A stretch of 64,000 bases of DNA, taken from positions 186,001 through 250,000 of the forward strand of contig CAYFKR010000002.1 of the NCBI GenBank assembly GCA_964343835.1. The letters run 5' to 3'. Positions 24,605 to 32,640 of the stretch are shown here, piece by piece; position 1 is the first letter of the stretch; the number at the start of each line of letters is the position of its first letter. Position numbers and translations under genes: made by a program. The notes under the pieces are model-generated. The model was not told the DNA's origin, ran no database searches, and saw nothing but the letters and a program-made list of their open reading frames with translations. This DNA is from CALEMW01 sp964343835. Its GTDB lineage: Bacteria > Krumholzibacteriota > Krumholzibacteriia > LZORAL124-64-63.

Positions 24605-25426
24605 CTACTGCCGGACCGCCTGGTCCAGGAACACGGCGTTGGGGATGGTCACCGACCGGTCGCCCTCCTGCACCAGCGCCTGCAGGGGCGTGATGCCGAT
24701 GAGCATGCCGCGGCGGCCGTCCATCTCGATCTCCTCACCGGCCCGGAAGATCTTCCGGGCGTAGAAGCCGGCCACCAGGTTGCGGGTGACGTCGCGGGTG
24801 CCCAGGCCGAAGGAGAGGGCGAAGGCCAGGGCGGCCCCGCCCATGAGGATCTGCACGACCATGCGGATCACGGCGGTGTCGATGCGCAGCTCGGTCACGG
24901 CCATGATGCCCGTCACGAAGAGGATCAGCGCCGACACGACCCGCCCTAGCAGGGGCGCGAACTCCACGCCGGAATCGCGGGCCGAGCGGGTCACGGCTCC
25001 CGAGGCGAACTGCGCGATCATCATGCCGATGAGCAGCACGATCAGCCCCGCCACCAGGTTGGGCAGGTAGCCGAAGAACGCCGTCACGGCGTCGGAAACG
25101 GCGGTCAGGCCCACGGCCAGGGCCGCGCTCTGCACGAAGAGCAGGATCAGCAGGTAGTAGACGGTGCGCGCCAGGACCTCCCCGGGGGTCTCGGTCACGC
25201 CGAAGCGCTCCAGGATACCCGTCAGCCCCACCCGTTCCAGCAGGTCGTTCAGCTTGAAGCGGTCGAAGAGCGTGCGGATACCCTTGGCCGCCACCTTGGC
25301 CAGCAGCAGGCCGAGCAGGAAGACCGCCAGGGCCGTCAGGGCCCGGGGCACGAACCCGGCCAGGGCGCCCGTCAGGGTCTCCAGCACGTCCGTCGCCGCC
25401 GTCTTCAGGGAGAATCCGTCGTTCAT
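24605..25426 (-). CDS. MscS-like membrane protein of the ECF operon
   Basis: 273 residues from the ATG at 25426 (AGGAATGAC upstream). About five hydrophobic helices lie at residues 28-50, 88-110, 125-150, 165-185 and 195-220. They are followed by a short MscS-type beta domain: GTRDVTRNLVAGFYARKIFRAGEEIEMDGRRGMLIGITPLQALV and SVTIPNAVFL. This recalls CmpX-like mechanosensitive proteins with a truncated cytoplasmic vestibule. Expected in the inner membrane for osmotic protection. It follows the 86-residue protein after one base, suggesting it is a target of the upstream ECF sigma factor. Classical MscS C-terminal residues are missing. Confidence 0.8.
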   Translation of the reverse strand: MNDGFSLKTAATDVLETLTGALAGFVPRALTALAVFLLGLLLAKVAAKGIRTLFDRFKLNDLLERVGLTGILERFGVTETPGEVLARTVYYLLILLFVQSAALAVGLTAVSDAVTAFFGYLPNLVAGLIVLLIGMMIAQFASGAVTRSARDSGVEFAPLLGRVVSALILFVTGIMAVTELRIDTAVIRMVVQILMGGAALAFALSFGLGTRDVTRNLVAGFYARKIFRAGEEIEMDGRRGMLIGITPLQALVQEGDRSVTIPNAVFLDQAVRQ

Positions 25427-25427
25427 G

Positions 25428-25688
25428 TCATTCCTTTCCCGACCGGTCGTCACCGGCCGGCACCAGATCCAGCAGACTCCGCAGGTACTCCCAGGCCGTC
25501 TGGATCATGACCCGCAGGGAGAAGTCCAGGGTGTCCGACGCGAGTTCACGGCGCTGGATGCTGCGCACCACCCGGCCCTCGAGGCCGGGGTCGGGGTCCA
25601 CGGCGAAGTCGCTGAGCACGGAGACGGGGCTGCCGGTGTCGGGGCCCTCGTCGTCGTGGATGTCGTCGCGGAAGTCGTCGGATGCCAT
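25428..25688 (-). CDS. Small acidic protein between ECF sigma and MscS-like genes; possible anti-sigma factor
   Basis: 86 residues, not recognised. The N-terminal half is very acidic (DDFRDDIHDDEGPD). A central helix, DPGLEGRVVRSIQRREL, and a C-terminal amphipathic stretch, LDFSLRVMIQTAWEYLRSLLDLV, resemble the membrane-proximal part of short anti-sigma factors, but no HxxxCxxC motif or full membrane helix is present. It starts eight bases after the sigma stop and ends one base before the channel start. That position is where an anti-sigma factor normally sits, so a minimal, non-zinc anti-sigma is the working guess. No domain can be named. Confidence 0.55.
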   Translation of the reverse strand: MASDDFRDDIHDDEGPDTGSPVSVLSDFAVDPDPGLEGRVVRSIQRRELASDTLDFSLRVMIQTAWEYLRSLLDLVPAGDDRSGKE

Positions 25689-25695
25689 GGCGTGG

Positions 25696-26253
25696 TCACT
25701 CCCCGTACAGGCTGCGGAATTCCTCGCGCGCCCGCTTGATCCTCATCTTCACCGCCGAGAGCCCGATGCCCAGTTCGTCGGCGATCTCCTGGTAGGAGTA
25801 GCCGTCCATGTCGCGCATGAGCAGGGGGACGCGGAGCGTGTCGGCCATGCGGTCCAGGGTCCGACCGATGCGGTCGCGGGCCTCGTCGGCCTCGAGCCCG
25901 GCGTCGGCGCGGGTGTCCGCCCGCAACGGTTCCTCCCCCTCCAGCACCGGGTCCTCCACGTCCACGAACGAACGGCCGCGGGACGAGCGCAGGTGGTTCA
26001 GGCAGTGGTTCACCTTGATGCGCTGCACCCAGGTGCCGAAGCTCGACCGCCCCTCGAACCGCCGCAGGTTGAAGTAGGCCTTCACGAAGACCTCCTGGGA
26101 CAGGTCCAGGGCGTCGTCCTCGGAACCGCTCAGGTAGCGGCAGTTCGTCTGGACCCGCGCCTGGTGCCTGCGCACGAGTTCGTCGAAGGCCCGCAGGTCG
26201 CCCCGCACGGCCCCGACGGCGCGCTCCACCAGCTGTTCGTCGCTCGGGTTCAC
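25696..26253 (-). CDS. ECF-family RNA polymerase sigma factor
   Basis: 185 residues from GTG at 26253, preferred because AAGGAG lies five bases upstream; the in-frame ATG at 26274 has no ribosome site. Sigma-2 covers about residues 12-85 (FDELVRRHQARVQTNCRYLSGSEDDALDLSQEVFVKAYFNL, then SFGTWVQRIKVNHCLNHLR). Sigma-4 covers about 125-180 (LRVPLLMRDMDGYSYQEIADELGIGLSAVKMRIKRAREEF). It heads a three-gene operon with a small acidic protein and an MscS-like channel, a likely osmotic or envelope-stress regulon. The divergent gene is OmpA, and both share a region with a symmetric 10-bp repeat that may hold its target promoters. Confidence 0.87.
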   Translation of the reverse strand: MNPSDEQLVERAVGAVRGDLRAFDELVRRHQARVQTNCRYLSGSEDDALDLSQEVFVKAYFNLRRFEGRSSFGTWVQRIKVNHCLNHLRSSRGRSFVDVEDPVLEGEEPLRADTRADAGLEADEARDRIGRTLDRMADTLRVPLLMRDMDGYSYQEIADELGIGLSAVKMRIKRAREEFRSLYGE

Positions 26254-26291
26254 GGTCACTCCTTCTATCGCCATGGACACGCCCGGCGGAC

Positions 26292-26379
26292 GGAAGTCAC
26301 ACGGATTCGTCACGCCAAGGAGGGTATCAGCGGGTTTTTGCCCCGTCGTCAAAAAAGTCGGACACGGCATGTGACTTCC
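26292..26379. promoter_or_regulatory. Symmetric GGAAGTCACA elements between the ECF and OmpA genes
   Basis: GGAAGTCACA at 26292-26301 on the plus strand and again at 26379-26370 on the minus strand, a perfect 10-bp inverted pair 68 bp apart. Each copy points towards its own gene (plus to OmpA, minus to the sigma factor). GGAA-type -35 elements are typical of ECF promoters, so these may be the sigma factor's own divergent promoters. The -10 elements are not clear. Confidence 0.45.
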
Positions 26380-26471
26380 TGCGAACGGTCGTGTCTGGAG
26401 GGCGGAACGGAGGAGGGAAAGACCGGCCGTTCGACGGTCGCGACATCGTCGCATATCGGGAGGAGAACCCC

Positions 26472-27842
26472 ATGAAGACCCTGCTGAATCGCATGCTGCC
26501 GCTGCTGATCCTGATGTCGATGGCGGCCGTCGCCATCGCCGCCGTGGGCGATGACGACCGCCCCATCATCTCGGTGGGCCCCTGGGCCGGCACCACGTTT
26601 TGGTCCGACGAGATCGGCCTGGACGACGGCCTCGTGTACGGCGCCCGCGGCGGCGTGCACCTGTTGCGCTGGCTGACCCTGGAGGGTTCGCTGGGCTGGA
26701 GCGGCACCGAGCACCTCGCCACCGCCGGCGACGTGGACGTGCTGCACAAGAGCTTCGGCCTGGTGGCCGACCTGCGCCCGGATTCGGGCCTGAACCCCTA
26801 CCTGCTGGCGGGCTGGGGCCAGGTCGACGTGACCGGCGATCTGCCGACCACCGACTGGCACCTGAACGGCTGGGAAGCCGGCGCCGGCCTGAAGATCCGC
26901 CTCGGCGGCGACAAGGTGAACCGCCGCGACCTGCGCCTCGAGGTCCGCGACCTCATGACCGACCTCGCCGCGGGCTTCCCCAACGGCTCGGACATGACCC
27001 ACAACCTGGTGGTCAGCGCCGGCCTGCAGTTCCACTTCGGCCGCGGCAGCAAGGACGCCGATCTCGACGGTGTGCGCGACCGCGACGACCTCTGCGCAGA
27101 CACCCCGTCCGGAGCCCTGGTGGACACCGACGGCTGCCCGTCCGACAGCGACGGCGACGGCGTGCTCGACGGACTCGACACCTGTGACGACACCCCCGAC
27201 GGCGCCGTGATCGACGACACCGGCTGCCCCGTCGACACCGACGGCGACGGCGTCTACGACGGCCTCGACACCTGCCCCGGCACCCTCGAGGGCGCCGTGA
27301 TCGACGACGCCGGCTGCCCCGTCGACACCGACGGCGACGGCGTGTTCGACGGCCTCGACCAGTGCCCCGACACCCCGTCCCACCTCCAGGTGGACGACGC
27401 CGGCTGCCCCATCGCCGTCACCGAGACCGAGGAGCAGCTCCTGGACACCGGCATGATCCGCACCTCCGAGGTGAAGTTCCGCAGCGGCTCGAGCGAGCTC
27501 GACCTGGCCGACACGTCGGCCCTGGACGAGATCAGCGCCGTGCTGGGCAACTGGCCCGAGCTGCGCATCGAGGTGGGCGGCCACACCGACAGCCAGGGAT
27601 CCGAGGAGCTCAACCAGCGTCTGTCCGAGGAGCGCGCCCAGGCCGTGCTGGACTACATGGTTCAGCGCTACCCCGACATCCGCGCCGGCCAGTTCACCGT
27701 GACCGGCTACGGCGAGAGCCGCCCGGTGGCCGACAACGGCACCGCCGAGGGCCGCGCCGCCAACCGTCGCGTGGAGTTCCGCGTGCTGAACACCGAGGTG
27801 ATCAAGCGCGTGATCGAGAGCCAGAAGCTGCTGGAGCGGTAG
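26472..27842 (+). CDS. OmpA-family outer-membrane protein with TSP3 calcium repeats
   Basis: 456 residues; ATG preceded by AGGAG. A signal peptide (residues 1-23) is followed by an eight-strand-type barrel (about 24-190) of alternating hydrophobic strands ending LQFHFGRGSK. Four thrombospondin type-3 repeats (about 195-315; DADLDGVRDRDDLC, then DSDGDGV/DTDGDGV units, each with a Cys pair) form a calcium-binding linker. The C-terminal OmpA peptidoglycan-binding domain (about 330-450) has the conserved VGGHTDSQGSEELNQRLSEERA and GYGESRPVADN...AANRRVEF. It anchors the outer membrane to the cell wall. A hairpin follows, then an MscS channel, so both may belong to an osmotic/envelope regulon of the divergent ECF factor. 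Confidence 0.92.
   Translation: MKTLLNRMLPLLILMSMAAVAIAAVGDDDRPIISVGPWAGTTFWSDEIGLDDGLVYGARGGVHLLRWLTLEGSLGWSGTEHLATAGDVDVLHKSFGLVADLRPDSGLNPYLLAGWGQVDVTGDLPTTDWHLNGWEAGAGLKIRLGGDKVNRRDLRLEVRDLMTDLAAGFPNGSDMTHNLVVSAGLQFHFGRGSKDADLDGVRDRDDLCADTPSGALVDTDGCPSDSDGDGVLDGLDTCDDTPDGAVIDDTGCPVDTDGDGVYDGLDTCPGTLEGAVIDDAGCPVDTDGDGVFDGLDQCPDTPSHLQVDDAGCPIAVTETEEQLLDTGMIRTSEVKFRSGSSELDLADTSALDEISAVLGNWPELRIEVGGHTDSQGSEELNQRLSEERAQAVLDYMVQRYPDIRAGQFTVTGYGESRPVADNGTAEGRAANRRVEFRVLNTEVIKRVIESQKLLER
27055..27415 (+). repeat. In-gene TSP3 coding repeats
   Basis: Four about-84-bp units inside ompA. The core GACACCGACGGCGACGGCGT is repeated nearly identically near 27235 and 27325, with diverged copies near 27060 and 27145. 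The units encode D-x-D-x-D-G calcium loops. The DNA identity suggests recent expansion or gene conversion and could cause assembly or slippage errors. Confidence 0.75.
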
Positions 27843-27892
27843 GACCCCGAACCTGCCCGGCGCCCCGGCGTCGCAGCGCTTCCGGCCGCCGG

Positions 27893-27914
27893 CCCCCGCC
27901 TTCGCCCGCGGGGG
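27893..27914 (+). terminator. Hairpin between OmpA and MscS genes
   Basis: CCCCCGC-N8-GCGGGGG, seven perfect pairs, 40 bases before the mscS start, with no T-run. It may reduce readthrough or protect the ompA transcript. Confidence 0.4.
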
Positions 27915-27953
27915 TCGGCACCCGAAACCAGAATCCCGATCGGAGATCAACCC

Positions 27954-28744
27954 ATGGACATGCAGAAGATCCTGGAGACCCTGACCACCTTCGCCACCAC
28001 GTACGGCCTCAAGGTCATCGGCGCGATCCTCGTGCTGATCATCGGCCGCATCGTCGCCTCGGTCGCCCGCGGCGTGGTCCGCCGACTCAACAACAAGACG
28101 AACACCGACCCCGCCGTGGGCGGCTTCCTCGAGAACCTCGCCTACCACCTGATCATGACCTTCGCCGTGCTCGCCGCCCTGGGCAACTTCGGCGTGGAGA
28201 CCGCATCGATCGTGGCCGTGCTCGGCGCCGCCGGCTTCGCCGTGGGATTCGCCATGCAGGGTTCGCTGAGCAACTTCGCCGCCGGCGTCATGCTGCTCGT
28301 GTTCAAGCCCTTCCGCATCGGCGACGTGGTGGACGCCGCGGGCGTGCTGGGCAAGGTCAGCGAGATGCGCCTGTTCACCACCGTGATCCACACCCCCGAC
28401 AACGTGAAGATCATCGTGCCCAACGGGAAGATCTTCGGCGACACCATCAAGAACGTCACCGCCGAGAACACACGCCGCGTGGACATGGTGGTGGGCATCG
28501 GCTACGGCTCCGACATCGCCCGCGCCATGGAGATCATGCAGGGCCTGATGGTCGCCGACCACCGCGTGCTGAAGGNNNNNNNNNNAGCAGCGTGAACCTG
28601 CTGGTCCGCCCCTGGTGCGAGACCGGCGACTTCTGGGGCGTGAAGCTCGACTTCACCCGCAACGTGAAGGAAGCCTTCGACCGCGAGGGCATCGAGATCC
28701 CGTTCCCGCAGACCGTGATCCACCAGGCCAATCCGGGCGGGTAA
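27954..28744 (+). CDS. mscS: Small-conductance mechanosensitive channel MscS, interrupted by an assembly gap
   Basis: The ATG at 27954 follows CGGAGATC. Three membrane helices are visible: TM1 about residues 15-40, TM2 about 60-85, and pore-lining TM3 about 88-115 with the Gly/Ala packing VLGAAGFAVGFAMQGSLSNFAAGVMLL. The beta domain follows with FRIGDVVD and the VPNGKIFGDTIKN signature. The reading continues after ten Ns (SSVNLLVRPWCETGDFWGVKLDFTRNVKEAFD...PFPQTV). The frames on the two sides differ by one, so the true gap is not 10 bases: about 38 bases (length 2 mod 3) would restore the usual MscS spacing. It is not evidence of a pseudogene. Function: tension-gated release of solutes on hypo-osmotic shock, inner membrane. 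Confidence 0.9.
28576..28585. other. Scaffold gap of ten Ns
   Basis: Ten N characters inside mscS. The size is a placeholder. Reading-frame and family-length arguments suggest about 38 missing bases. Confidence 0.97.
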
Positions 28745-28773
28745 CCTGGGGGGCCGCGCAAGCGGGACGGGAG

Positions 28774-28803
28774 GGGCCGCGTCTTCGGACGCGGCCCTTT
28801 TTT
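28774..28803 (+). terminator. Rho-independent terminator of ompA-mscS
   Basis: Perfect 10-bp stem GGGCCGCGTC/GACGCGGCCC with a TTCG tetraloop followed by six Ts, 30 bases after the mscS stop. A textbook intrinsic terminator. Confidence 0.93.
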
Positions 28804-28808
28804 GCGGG

Positions 28809-28836
28809 TTGCGCGGGCCGCTCCATGGCTTACCAT
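28809..28836 (+). promoter_or_regulatory. Possible promoter giving a leaderless yitT-addBA transcript
   Basis: TTGCGC at 28809, 16-bp spacer, TACCAT at 28831-28836. This would start transcription at or next to the ATG at 28844. No ribosome-binding site is visible before that ATG, consistent with a leaderless message. Confidence 0.4.
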
Positions 28837-28843
28837 CGGCCTC

Positions 28844-29722
28844 ATGACGACCGAGACGACCACCCTGCCGACGCCGTCACGCCGCGACGCCGTCCTCGAC
28901 TACGCCAAGATCCTCGCCGGGACCCTGTTGATGGCCCTGTCGGTGGATCTCTTCCTGGTGCCCAACGACATCGTCGCCGGAGGTCTGACCGGCCTGGGCG
29001 TCCTCACCAACCACGCCGTGGGCGGCGGCGTGGGACTGATCACGTTCCTGCTCAACATCCCGGTGCTGTGGCTGGGCTGGAAGCACATCGGCGGCGCCCG
29101 GTTCTTCGTGCGCACCCTGACGGGCGTGATCGCGTTCAGCCTCTGGGTGGACCTGCTGGCGCCCCTGCTGCCCGTCCCCACCCAGGACCGCCTCCTGATC
29201 ATCTTCTACGGCGGCCTGCTCAACGGCGTGGGTCTGGCCCTGGTGTTCCGCGGCCGCGGCACCACCGGCGGCGTGGACATCCTGGCCCAGCTCGCCCACA
29301 AGTGGTGGGGCGCCGACGTGGGCCAGGCCATGCTCGTGATGAACGTGCTCGTGCTCGGTCTGGCCGGCGTGATCTTCGGCCCCGAACCGGCCATGGTGGC
29401 GCTGCTGGTGGCCTGGGCCACGACCCTGGCCCTGGACGCCGTGCTCCACGGTCTGGCCGCCTCGCGCCAGGCCATGATCATCAGCGACCGTCACGAGGAG
29501 ATCGCCCGCTCCATCATGAACAACCTGGTGCGGGGCGTGACGGTGATCGAGGGCACCGGCGGCTACACCGGCGAACCGCGCAAGGTGCTGTTCGTGGTGG
29601 TCCAGCGCCACGAGGCCCACCGCCTGAAGATGCGGGTGGAGGAGATCGATCCCCATGCGTTCGTCGTGATCTCCTCGCCGCAGGAGGTCCGCGGCGGGTA
29701 TCCCATGCCTTGGCGGAGTTGA
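28844..29722 (+). CDS. YitT-family membrane protein (DUF161-DUF2179)
   Basis: 292 residues. The start chosen is the ATG at 28844; an earlier in-frame codon lies in the terminator tail. Five to six membrane helices cover residues 15-195, including DYAKILAGTLLMALSVDLFLVPNDIVAGGLTGLG and GRGTTGGVDILAQL, the conserved YitT Gly-rich segment. The C-terminal soluble DUF2179 domain (about 205-285; MIISDRHEEIARSIMNNLVRGVTVIEGTGGYTG, FVVISSPQEVRGG) is typical. It is an inner-membrane family of unsettled transport function. Its stop overlaps upstream start-codon candidates of addB, so it is cotranscribed with the recombination genes, though a functional link is not expected. Confidence 0.85.
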   Translation: MTTETTTLPTPSRRDAVLDYAKILAGTLLMALSVDLFLVPNDIVAGGLTGLGVLTNHAVGGGVGLITFLLNIPVLWLGWKHIGGARFFVRTLTGVIAFSLWVDLLAPLLPVPTQDRLLIIFYGGLLNGVGLALVFRGRGTTGGVDILAQLAHKWWGADVGQAMLVMNVLVLGLAGVIFGPEPAMVALLVAWATTLALDAVLHGLAASRQAMIISDRHEEIARSIMNNLVRGVTVIEGTGGYTGEPRKVLFVVVQRHEAHRLKMRVEEIDPHAFVVISSPQEVRGGYPMPWRS

Positions 29723-29724
29723 GC

Positions 29725-32640
29725 GTGCTGCGCGTCGAGTCCCTGCCGGTCGCCCGGCCCTTCGCCGACACCATGGCCCGGCGCCTTCTCGACGCCCACG
29801 GCGACGACCTCCCCCGCGCCATGGTCCTGCTGCCCTCGACCCGCGCGGCCCGGAGCCTGCGCCACGCCCTCCTCGAGGCATCGGGACGCGACGCCATCCT
29901 GCTGCCCGAAGTGGTCACCCCCGCCCAGGCCGTGACCGACCTGGCCCTCAGGCTCGGCCTCGACGCCGACCCCTTCCCCTCGGAGCTGCGCGCCGAATGG
30001 CTGGCCCGGGACCTCGCCGGCGAATCGTGGCTCGCCGAACGCCCCGAGGCCGCCCCGGGTCTGGCCGCGGAGCTGGTGACCCTCTTCGACGACATGCGGC
30101 GCCACGGCCTCGACCCCGCCACCCCCTCCGGCGACGACGCCGAGCTCATGGACGACGCCGAGCGCGTGACCGCCGCCTGGACCCTCTATCGCCGGCGGGT
30201 ACCCCGCGACGCCGTGGACGTCGAGACCCAGGTGACCGCCGCCCTGGCCTCCGCCGACCCGTGGCCGGGGCGCCCGGTCTCGACCCTCTGGATCGCCGGC
30301 TTCGTGGCGATGCCGCCGGTCCGGGCCCGGCTCATCACCGCCCTGGCCGATCATGCCGACGAGGCGCGCCTGGTCCTGTCCCCGGCGGCCGGTCGGGACC
30401 CCATGCAGGAACCCTTCGCCGCCTCCTGGGCCGATGCCGAATCCCCGACCCATCCCGACGCTCCGACCCGCCTGCTGGCGGCCAGGTTCACGACCGAGCC
30501 TGAAGGACCGGACGACGGCTCGGGTGCGGCCCCCGCCCCCGAGCTGGTTCCCGCCGGGACTCCGGAGGACGAGAGCCGCCGCATCGCCTCCAGGGTCGTC
30601 GAAAGGCTCGACGCCGCGCCAGGCTCGCGGATCGTCGTGGCGACCAACGACCGGGCCCTGGCCGCCCGCGTCGTGGCCCAGCTCCGTGACGCCGGTCTCG
30701 ACCTCGACGACAGCTCCGGCATCCCCCTCTCGTCCACTCCCGCCGGCCGTCTGGCCTGGCTGCTGGCGCGCTGCGTGACCACGGGCCCGGCCCACGAGCC
30801 CCTGCTGGAGCTCCTGACGCACCCCCTGGCGCGGTTCGGGCGTCCCGCGGGCCTCCAGCGCCGACGGGCCCTGATCCTGGAGCGGGAGCTCCTGCGCGGC
30901 CGTACCCCGCCCGGGGATCTGGAAGGGTACCGGGCCCGGGCGGCCGACCACGACGCGACGGTTCGCCAGGCCCGCCCCGAAGCCCGCCCGGAGCTGACCG
31001 AACTGGTGGACGACGTCGCCGGGGTCCTGGCCCCCCTGACCGCCCTCGCCGACGGCGGCCCCCGCCCCCTGGACACCTTCGCCGCGGCCCTGCGCGCCTC
31101 CCGGGACCTGGCGGTCGCCAAGGCGGAAGACGACACGACGGACCGTCCGCCCACGGCCGACGACATCGCCCTCGACGGCCTGCTGGACATGCTGGCGCAG
31201 GCCGCCCCTTCCGGCCCGGCCCTCGGTTTCGGGGATGCGGCCGCCCTCTTCACCCGCCTCTCGGGCTCGACGGAGGTACGCTCGCACCGTTCCGAGTTCC
31301 TGCCCGTCCAGGTGACCGGACTGCTCGAGGCCCGCCTTGAGCACTGCGACCTGCTGATCCTGGGCGGGTTGTCCGAGGACATCGTCCCCGGTCGCATGCG
31401 TCGACCGCTGTTCCTGGGCCGGGTCTGGCGCGAACGCGTGGGGCTGCCCGACTGGCGCGAGATGCTGGGGCGGCAGGCGGAGCTCTTCCACCGCCTGCTC
31501 CACGCCGGCGACGAGGTCGTGCTGTCGTGGCCGTCGGAGCGGGACGGCCAGCCGGCCCTGCCCTCCCCCTTCGTCCAGCGGCTGCTGCTGCGGCACGAGG
31601 CGGACCGTCCGCCCGGGACTGCTCCCCTCTTCCGACGAGCCGGCGACGTCGCGACCGCGTCGACCCGCCCTCCACGCCTTGCCCCCGGCGCCTTCACCGA
31701 AGCACCGGATCGCCATGCCGAGCCCCGCATGCTGAAGCACGTGAGCCCGAGCGCCCTCGCACGCTTCCGCGACTGCCCCTACCGTTGGCTCCTCGAATCG
31801 GGTTACGGCCTGAAGGAGCAGGACGGGATCCTCGAGGCCCTCGAGAGCCGCGACCAGGGCACCATCGTCCACGAGACCCTGGCCGCCTGGCTGGCTCCCA
31901 CCGGTCCCGGCGTCCAGGCCCTTTCCGAAGGCCGCACCGACGACGCCCGCCGCCTGCTGGCCGAGGCCGCCGCGGACCGCTTCTCCCATCACGCCGGGGG
32001 TCTGCCCCAGCGTCCGCTGTGGGAGGCGTCGTTCCTCTCGATGGCCGACGACCTGGTCGCCTACGAGGCGGAGCGCATCGCCGAATGGCGACCGGCGGCG
32101 GTGGAGGAACCCTTCGAGCTGCCCCTCGGCGTGCTGCGGGACTGGCTCGACGACGGCACCGTCCTGTCCGACGCCGAGGCCGTCGTCCCGCTCAAGGGTC
32201 GCATCGACCGCCTCGACGTCCGTCGCGACGGCGAACCCGGCGTGATGGTGCTGGACTACAAGACGGGCTCGGCGCCGAGCTCCAAGGACATCGGCAACGG
32301 CGTCGACCTGCAACTCGCCTGCTACGCCCTGGCCGCGCTGCTGGCCGGCGCCGGCGGCCTGTCCGTGGGCGAGGACGATTTCTCCGGCGAGTTCTACATG
32401 GTCAAGCGGGACAAGATCGGGATCCGCAAACCCGTCCCCCTGACCGTCGAGATGCTCCGCCGCGACGGCGCCGCCGTCCTGGAGACGGCCCTCGCCATGA
32501 TCCGGTGCGAGGGCCCCTTCCCCCTGGCCCCCGGTCACGAGGGCAACGCCGATCCCAAGCCCTGCCGCTACTGCCACCTGGCCGGCGTGTGCCGCCGCGA
32601 CGAGCGCCTGGCTCTGGCGCGGGAGGAGGCGACGCCGTGA
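29725..32640 (+). CDS. addB: AddB-like nuclease/helicase subunit with predicted 4Fe-4S cluster
   Basis: 971 residues from GTG at 29725, chosen for GGAG six bases upstream. The N-terminal two thirds is a degenerate UvrD-like fold without Walker motifs (VLLPSTRAARSL at the start, LLILGGLSEDIVPGR near residue 550). The C-terminal PD-(D/E)XK nuclease domain has VMVLDYKTG. Cys residues in FRDCPYRW (about residue 680) and KPCRYCHLAGVC (C-x2-C-x5-C, near residue 950) match the AddB iron-sulfur staple. With AddA it forms the double-strand-break resection complex that loads RecA. The arrangement is the standard addB-addA operon, with overlapping stop and start. At 971 residues it is slightly short for the family. 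Confidence 0.9.
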   Translation: MLRVESLPVARPFADTMARRLLDAHGDDLPRAMVLLPSTRAARSLRHALLEASGRDAILLPEVVTPAQAVTDLALRLGLDADPFPSELRAEWLARDLAGESWLAERPEAAPGLAAELVTLFDDMRRHGLDPATPSGDDAELMDDAERVTAAWTLYRRRVPRDAVDVETQVTAALASADPWPGRPVSTLWIAGFVAMPPVRARLITALADHADEARLVLSPAAGRDPMQEPFAASWADAESPTHPDAPTRLLAARFTTEPEGPDDGSGAAPAPELVPAGTPEDESRRIASRVVERLDAAPGSRIVVATNDRALAARVVAQLRDAGLDLDDSSGIPLSSTPAGRLAWLLARCVTTGPAHEPLLELLTHPLARFGRPAGLQRRRALILERELLRGRTPPGDLEGYRARAADHDATVRQARPEARPELTELVDDVAGVLAPLTALADGGPRPLDTFAAALRASRDLAVAKAEDDTTDRPPTADDIALDGLLDMLAQAAPSGPALGFGDAAALFTRLSGSTEVRSHRSEFLPVQVTGLLEARLEHCDLLILGGLSEDIVPGRMRRPLFLGRVWRERVGLPDWREMLGRQAELFHRLLHAGDEVVLSWPSERDGQPALPSPFVQRLLLRHEADRPPGTAPLFRRAGDVATASTRPPRLAPGAFTEAPDRHAEPRMLKHVSPSALARFRDCPYRWLLESGYGLKEQDGILEALESRDQGTIVHETLAAWLAPTGPGVQALSEGRTDDARRLLAEAAADRFSHHAGGLPQRPLWEASFLSMADDLVAYEAERIAEWRPAAVEEPFELPLGVLRDWLDDGTVLSDAEAVVPLKGRIDRLDVRRDGEPGVMVLDYKTGSAPSSKDIGNGVDLQLACYALAALLAGAGGLSVGEDDFSGEFYMVKRDKIGIRKPVPLTVEMLRRDGAAVLETALAMIRCEGPFPLAPGHEGNADPKPCRYCHLAGVCRRDERLALAREEATP

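Noticed and set aside
27055..27415. Regular repeats resembling a CRISPR array
   Set aside because: Repeats are in frame, encode D-x-D-x-D-G calcium loops and have no unique spacers; they are TSP3 coding repeats.
27954..28744. Frame shift across mscS taken as a real mutation
   Set aside because: The shift coincides with ten Ns of arbitrary length.
29563..32577. Long minus-strand frame opposite addB, and similar antisense frames opposite addA, hpd and the flippase
   Set aside because: Composition is typical of the complement of GC-rich coding DNA, and no family motif is seen.
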